Part shown: in pieces, positions 62,066 through 64,000 of the stretch
Layout of the letters: each line of letters starts with the position of its first letter
Numbering within the stretch: the first letter of the stretch is position 1
Origin: SLRI01 sp964402505
GTDB lineage: Bacteria; Pseudomonadota; Alphaproteobacteria; Geminicoccales; Geminicoccaceae
Reading direction: 5' to 3'
DNA length: 64,000 bases
NCBI GenBank assembly: GCA_964402505.1
Contig: CAYOCP010000018.1
Coordinates: forward strand, 1 to 64,000
Translations under genes and position numbers: made by a program
The notes under the pieces: model-generated
Told to the model about the DNA's origin: nothing
Seen by the model: the letters and a program-made list of their open reading frames with translations, nothing else
Databases searched by the model: none

Positions 62066-62161
62066 GGGTTCGTTCGTCGAAGGCCGGGTTCGTTCGTCGA
62101 TCCGTCCCTCGAATCGGCCGTTTTTCGGGTTCCTTCGTCGGATCGCCGGGTTCGCTCGTCG
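62064..62161 (-). repeat. Element B: four 16-bp direct repeats
   Basis: Reading the minus strand, CGACGAAsGAACCCGG-type units lie at 62161-62146, 62140-62125, 62099-62084 and 62079-62064. Spacers are 5, 25 and 4 bp and the junction to the palindrome array is 6 bp. Element A has 5, 26, 4 and 6 bp. Confidence 0.9.
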
Positions 62162-62167
62162 CCCGAT

Positions 62168-62311
62168 GTTGCACGAGATGCAACATCGGGGGCCGGATGT
62201 TGCATCTCGTGCAACAACCCGAGGCGCGAATGGCGCATCTCCTGCAACATCGGCCGTCCTCATGTTGCATATCCTGCAACATCCCGGGACCGCTGTCGCA
62301 GGATATGCAAC
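62168..62311 (-). repeat. Element B: array of five 17-bp palindromes
   Basis: Units start at 62168, 62199, 62232, 62264 and 62295 on the plus strand. Read on the minus strand, the loops are TATCC, GGATA, GGAGA, CGAGA and TCTCG, again pyrimidine, purine, purine, purine, pyrimidine, with spacers of 14, 15, 16 and 14 bp as in element A. Two units have imperfect arms (GGCGCA at 62232, GTCGCA at 62295). The sequence from 61924 to 62040 shows only an A+T-rich stretch just after the LOG stop codon. Confidence 0.92.
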
Positions 62312-62450
62312 AGCGACCGCCAGGCGGTGAAGGAGGACGGACCAGCCCGCCTCGGAGCCCACGGTGGCGGCGCTCCTGCGCCATTCCATGGGACACGACC
62401 CGGGGCCGGCCGGCGCAGGGATCACGATCCCATCGACCCCTCGGCCGGCG

Positions 62451-62472
62451 TAAAGAGTCCTGACCCCTTTTA
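62451..62472 (-). repeat. GGGGTCAGG repeat abutting the aat stop codon
   Basis: On the minus strand, GGGGTCAGGACTCTTTA runs from 62467 to 62451. The aat stop codon TAA (62472-62470) is immediately upstream and joined to it by AAA. It is on the same side of the palindrome array as the 10987 copy in element A. Between here and the array (62312-62450) I recognise nothing. Confidence 0.8.
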
Positions 62473-63096
62473 GATCAGGAGCTCGGCGAAGGGGCCGGGG
62501 TGGGTGGGGAAGGAGGCATCGAGGCGCAGCGCCTTCTCGAGGCGGGCCTTGTAGGCGCTGCGCGTGATCTCCTCGACGCCGAACTGCTGCAGGTGGTCGT
62601 TGACGAACTGGGTGTCGAGCAGGACGAAGCCGCCGATCCGAAGGCGGGCGACGAGCTCGACCAGGGCCACCTTGCTCGCGTCCGTGGCCCGGCTGAACAT
62701 GCTCTCGCCGCAAAAGGCGCCGCCGAGGGCGAGGCCGTAGAGCCCGCCGACCAGCCGGCCCCCTTCCCAGGCCTCGATCGAGTGGCCGTGGCCGCGACGG
62801 TGGAGCTGGATATAGAGCGCGATGATGTCGTCGTTGAGCCAGGTGCGAGGGCGGTCGGGCGTCGCCTCGGCGCAGGCGCGGATGACCGCCTCGAAGTCGC
62901 GGTCGACGGTGAGGGCGAACCGGCCCTTGCGGATCGTCCTCTTCAGGCTGCGCGGCACGTGGAAGCGGTCGAGCGGCAGGATGCCGCGATGCAGGGGATC
63001 GATCCAGTGGATCGTCGGATCGTCCCGGTCGTTGGCCATCGGGAAGAGGCCGATGGAGTAGGCGCTCAGGACCAGCTCGGGTGTGAGCAGTTGCAT
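62470..63096 (-). CDS. aat: Leucyl/phenylalanyl-tRNA--protein transferase
   Basis: The 208-aa enzyme adds Leu or Phe to N-terminal Lys/Arg of proteins for ClpAP degradation (N-degron pathway). Family marks are YSIGLFPMA, IHWIDPLHRGILPLDRFHVPRSL, FCGESMFSRATDASKVAL and LLDTQFVNDHLQQFG. It lies 48 bp after accC on the same strand, an order common in alphaproteobacteria. Its stop codon touches the repeat described above. Confidence 0.95.
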   Translation of the reverse strand: MQLLTPELVLSAYSIGLFPMANDRDDPTIHWIDPLHRGILPLDRFHVPRSLKRTIRKGRFALTVDRDFEAVIRACAEATPDRPRTWLNDDIIALYIQLHRRGHGHSIEAWEGGRLVGGLYGLALGGAFCGESMFSRATDASKVALVELVARLRIGGFVLLDTQFVNDHLQQFGVEEITRSAYKARLEKALRLDASFPTHPGPFAELLI

Positions 63097-63144
63097 GGGC
63101 GGTCTCGGCTGGGGCGTCGTTCCGGCTGTCGGTCTCCCCGCGGC

Positions 63145-64000
63145 TCAGGCGGGAGGACGGGCGAGAAACCGCTCGAGCCAGCTCGTGTCGTAGCGGCTCT
63201 CCCGGAACTCGGGCTCGGCCAGGACCCGCTGCAGCAGGGGGATCGAGGAGGGGATGCCGTCGATGACGAACTCGGCGAGGCTTCGCTCGAGCCTTGCGAT
63301 GCAGTGCTCGCGGCTCTGGTCGTGGACGATCAGCTTGGCGATCAGGCTGTCGTAGAAGGGCGGCACGGTGTAGCCGCTGTAGATGGCGGAATCCACCCGG
63401 ACACCGGGGCCGCCCGGCGGATGGTAGGCGACGATGCGGCCGGGCTGGGGCAGGAGCGTCTGCGGATCCTCGGCATTGATCCGGCATTCGATCGCATGGC
63501 CGCGCAGGCGCACCTCGTCCTGGGTGAAGCTCAGGGGATGGCCCATGGCGACGGTGAGCTGCTCGCGCACGAGATCGATGCCGGTCACCATCTCCGTCAC
63601 CGGGTGCTCGACCTGGATTCGGGTGTTCATCTCGATGAAGTAGAAGTGGCCGTCCTGGTAGAGGAACTCGACCGTGCCGGCGCCGAGATAGCCGAGCCGG
63701 CCCAGGGCCTCGACGACGGTCGCACCGATCGCCCGGCGCTCGCCAAGGTTGATGACCGGCGAGGGCGATTCCTCGATCAGCTTCTGATGCCGCCGCTGCA
63801 GGGAGCAGTCGCGCTCGCCGAGATGCACGACCCTGCCGTGCCGGTCGGCCATGACCTGGATCTCGATGTGGCGCGGGTGGTCGAGGTATTTCTCGAGATA
63901 GACCCGCTCGTCGCCGAACCCGGCGCGCGCCTCGTTGCGCGCCTTGCGCAAGGCCGCGGCCAGCTCGGCGCGGCCGCGCACCACGTGCATGCCGCGTCCG
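63145..64000 (-). CDS. accC: Acetyl-CoA carboxylase biotin carboxylase subunit, 3' part
   Basis: About 284 C-terminal residues are present; the frame runs out of the window through the glycine-rich GRGM loop of the ATP-grasp domain. Visible are KYLDHPRHIEIQVMAD, ERDCSLQRRHQKLIEESPSP, EMNTRIQVEHPVTEMVTGIDLV (catalytic Arg and Glu) and the C-terminal domain ending FLARPPA. AccC carboxylates biotin on AccB in the first step of fatty-acid synthesis. Confidence 0.96.
   Translation of the reverse strand, partial: GRGMHVVRGRAELAAALRKARNEARAGFGDERVYLEKYLDHPRHIEIQVMADRHGRVVHLGERDCSLQRRHQKLIEESPSPVINLGERRAIGATVVEALGRLGYLGAGTVEFLYQDGHFYFIEMNTRIQVEHPVTEMVTGIDLVREQLTVAMGHPLSFTQDEVRLRGHAIECRINAEDPQTLLPQPGRIVAYHPPGGPGVRVDSAIYSGYTVPPFYDSLIAKLIVHDQSREHCIARLERSLAEFVIDGIPSSIPLLQRVLAEPEFRESRYDTSWLERFLARPPA

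Noticed and set aside
62168..62311. CRISPR array
   Set aside because: Repeats are only 17 bp with 14-16 bp spacers, the spacers are alike between two loci, and no cas gene is present.

Overview
The window is a very G+C-rich bacterial chromosome segment. Gene families point to an alphaproteobacterium, probably of the Rhodospirillales/Geminicoccales kind (inference). The clues are DUF4170 and DUF6460-like small proteins, a phasin, heterotetrameric sarcosine oxidase, several sugar and TRAP importers, orphan CoxL-type molybdoenzymes, and an accC-aat order at the right end. Coding density is high. Many gene pairs overlap by four bases (NTGA), and many starts are GTG or TTG.

Layout. 0.1-8.9 kb: mgtE, a phytanoyl-CoA-dioxygenase-like enzyme, a DMT exporter, a complete TRAP importer (dctP-dctQ-dctM) and a CoxL-like molybdoenzyme. 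9.2-10.8 kb: a small c-type cytochrome plus an FccB-like flavoprotein. 11.6-16.5 kb: a CUT2 sugar ABC importer with an L-rhamnose mutarotase, so probably a rhamnose importer. 16.5-25.4 kb: an MscS channel, a COG3618 lactonase-like hydrolase, an RND efflux pump, a desaturase and a Mth938-like protein. 25.5-33.4 kb: a methyltransferase, a GlxA-type regulator, two paralogous quinone-reductase-like genes (one with an in-frame amber codon) flanking a second sugar ABC operon, and an SMP-30 lactonase. 33.6-40.3 kb: sarcosine oxidase beta-delta-alpha-gamma plus a GMC oxidoreductase. 40.3-49.7 kb: an MFS transporter, a SelA-like protein that lacks the PLP lysine, and a molybdenum-cofactor block (moeA, mobB, tusA, mobA, fdhD) mixed with an amine oxidase, a phosphoesterase and an aminotransferase. 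49.8-54.3 kb: a class A PBP, a proline-racemase family enzyme and hemW. 54.3-61.9 kb: a third sugar ABC operon, a second orphan CoxL, a host-attachment-family protein, a phasin and a LOG-family protein. 62.5-64.0 kb: aat and the 3' part of accC.

The most unusual feature is non-coding. Two intergenic islands, at about 10.99-11.34 kb and 62.04-62.47 kb, are inverted copies of one structured repeat. Each has five 17-bp palindromes (GTTGCA-N5-TGCAAC) with spacers of 14, 15, 16 and 14 bp. After a 6-bp gap come four 16-bp direct repeats (CGACGAAsGAACCCGG) with spacers of 5, 25-26 and 4 bp. Spacer lengths are almost perfectly conserved although spacer and loop sequences have diverged. Both copies carry a GGGGTCAGGACTCTTT motif on the same side. 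That motif also occurs as a perfect inverted pair beyond mgtE, inside the last codons of the first coxL, and against the stop codon of aat, so it has shaped gene ends. I know of no described element with this architecture, but I could not search.
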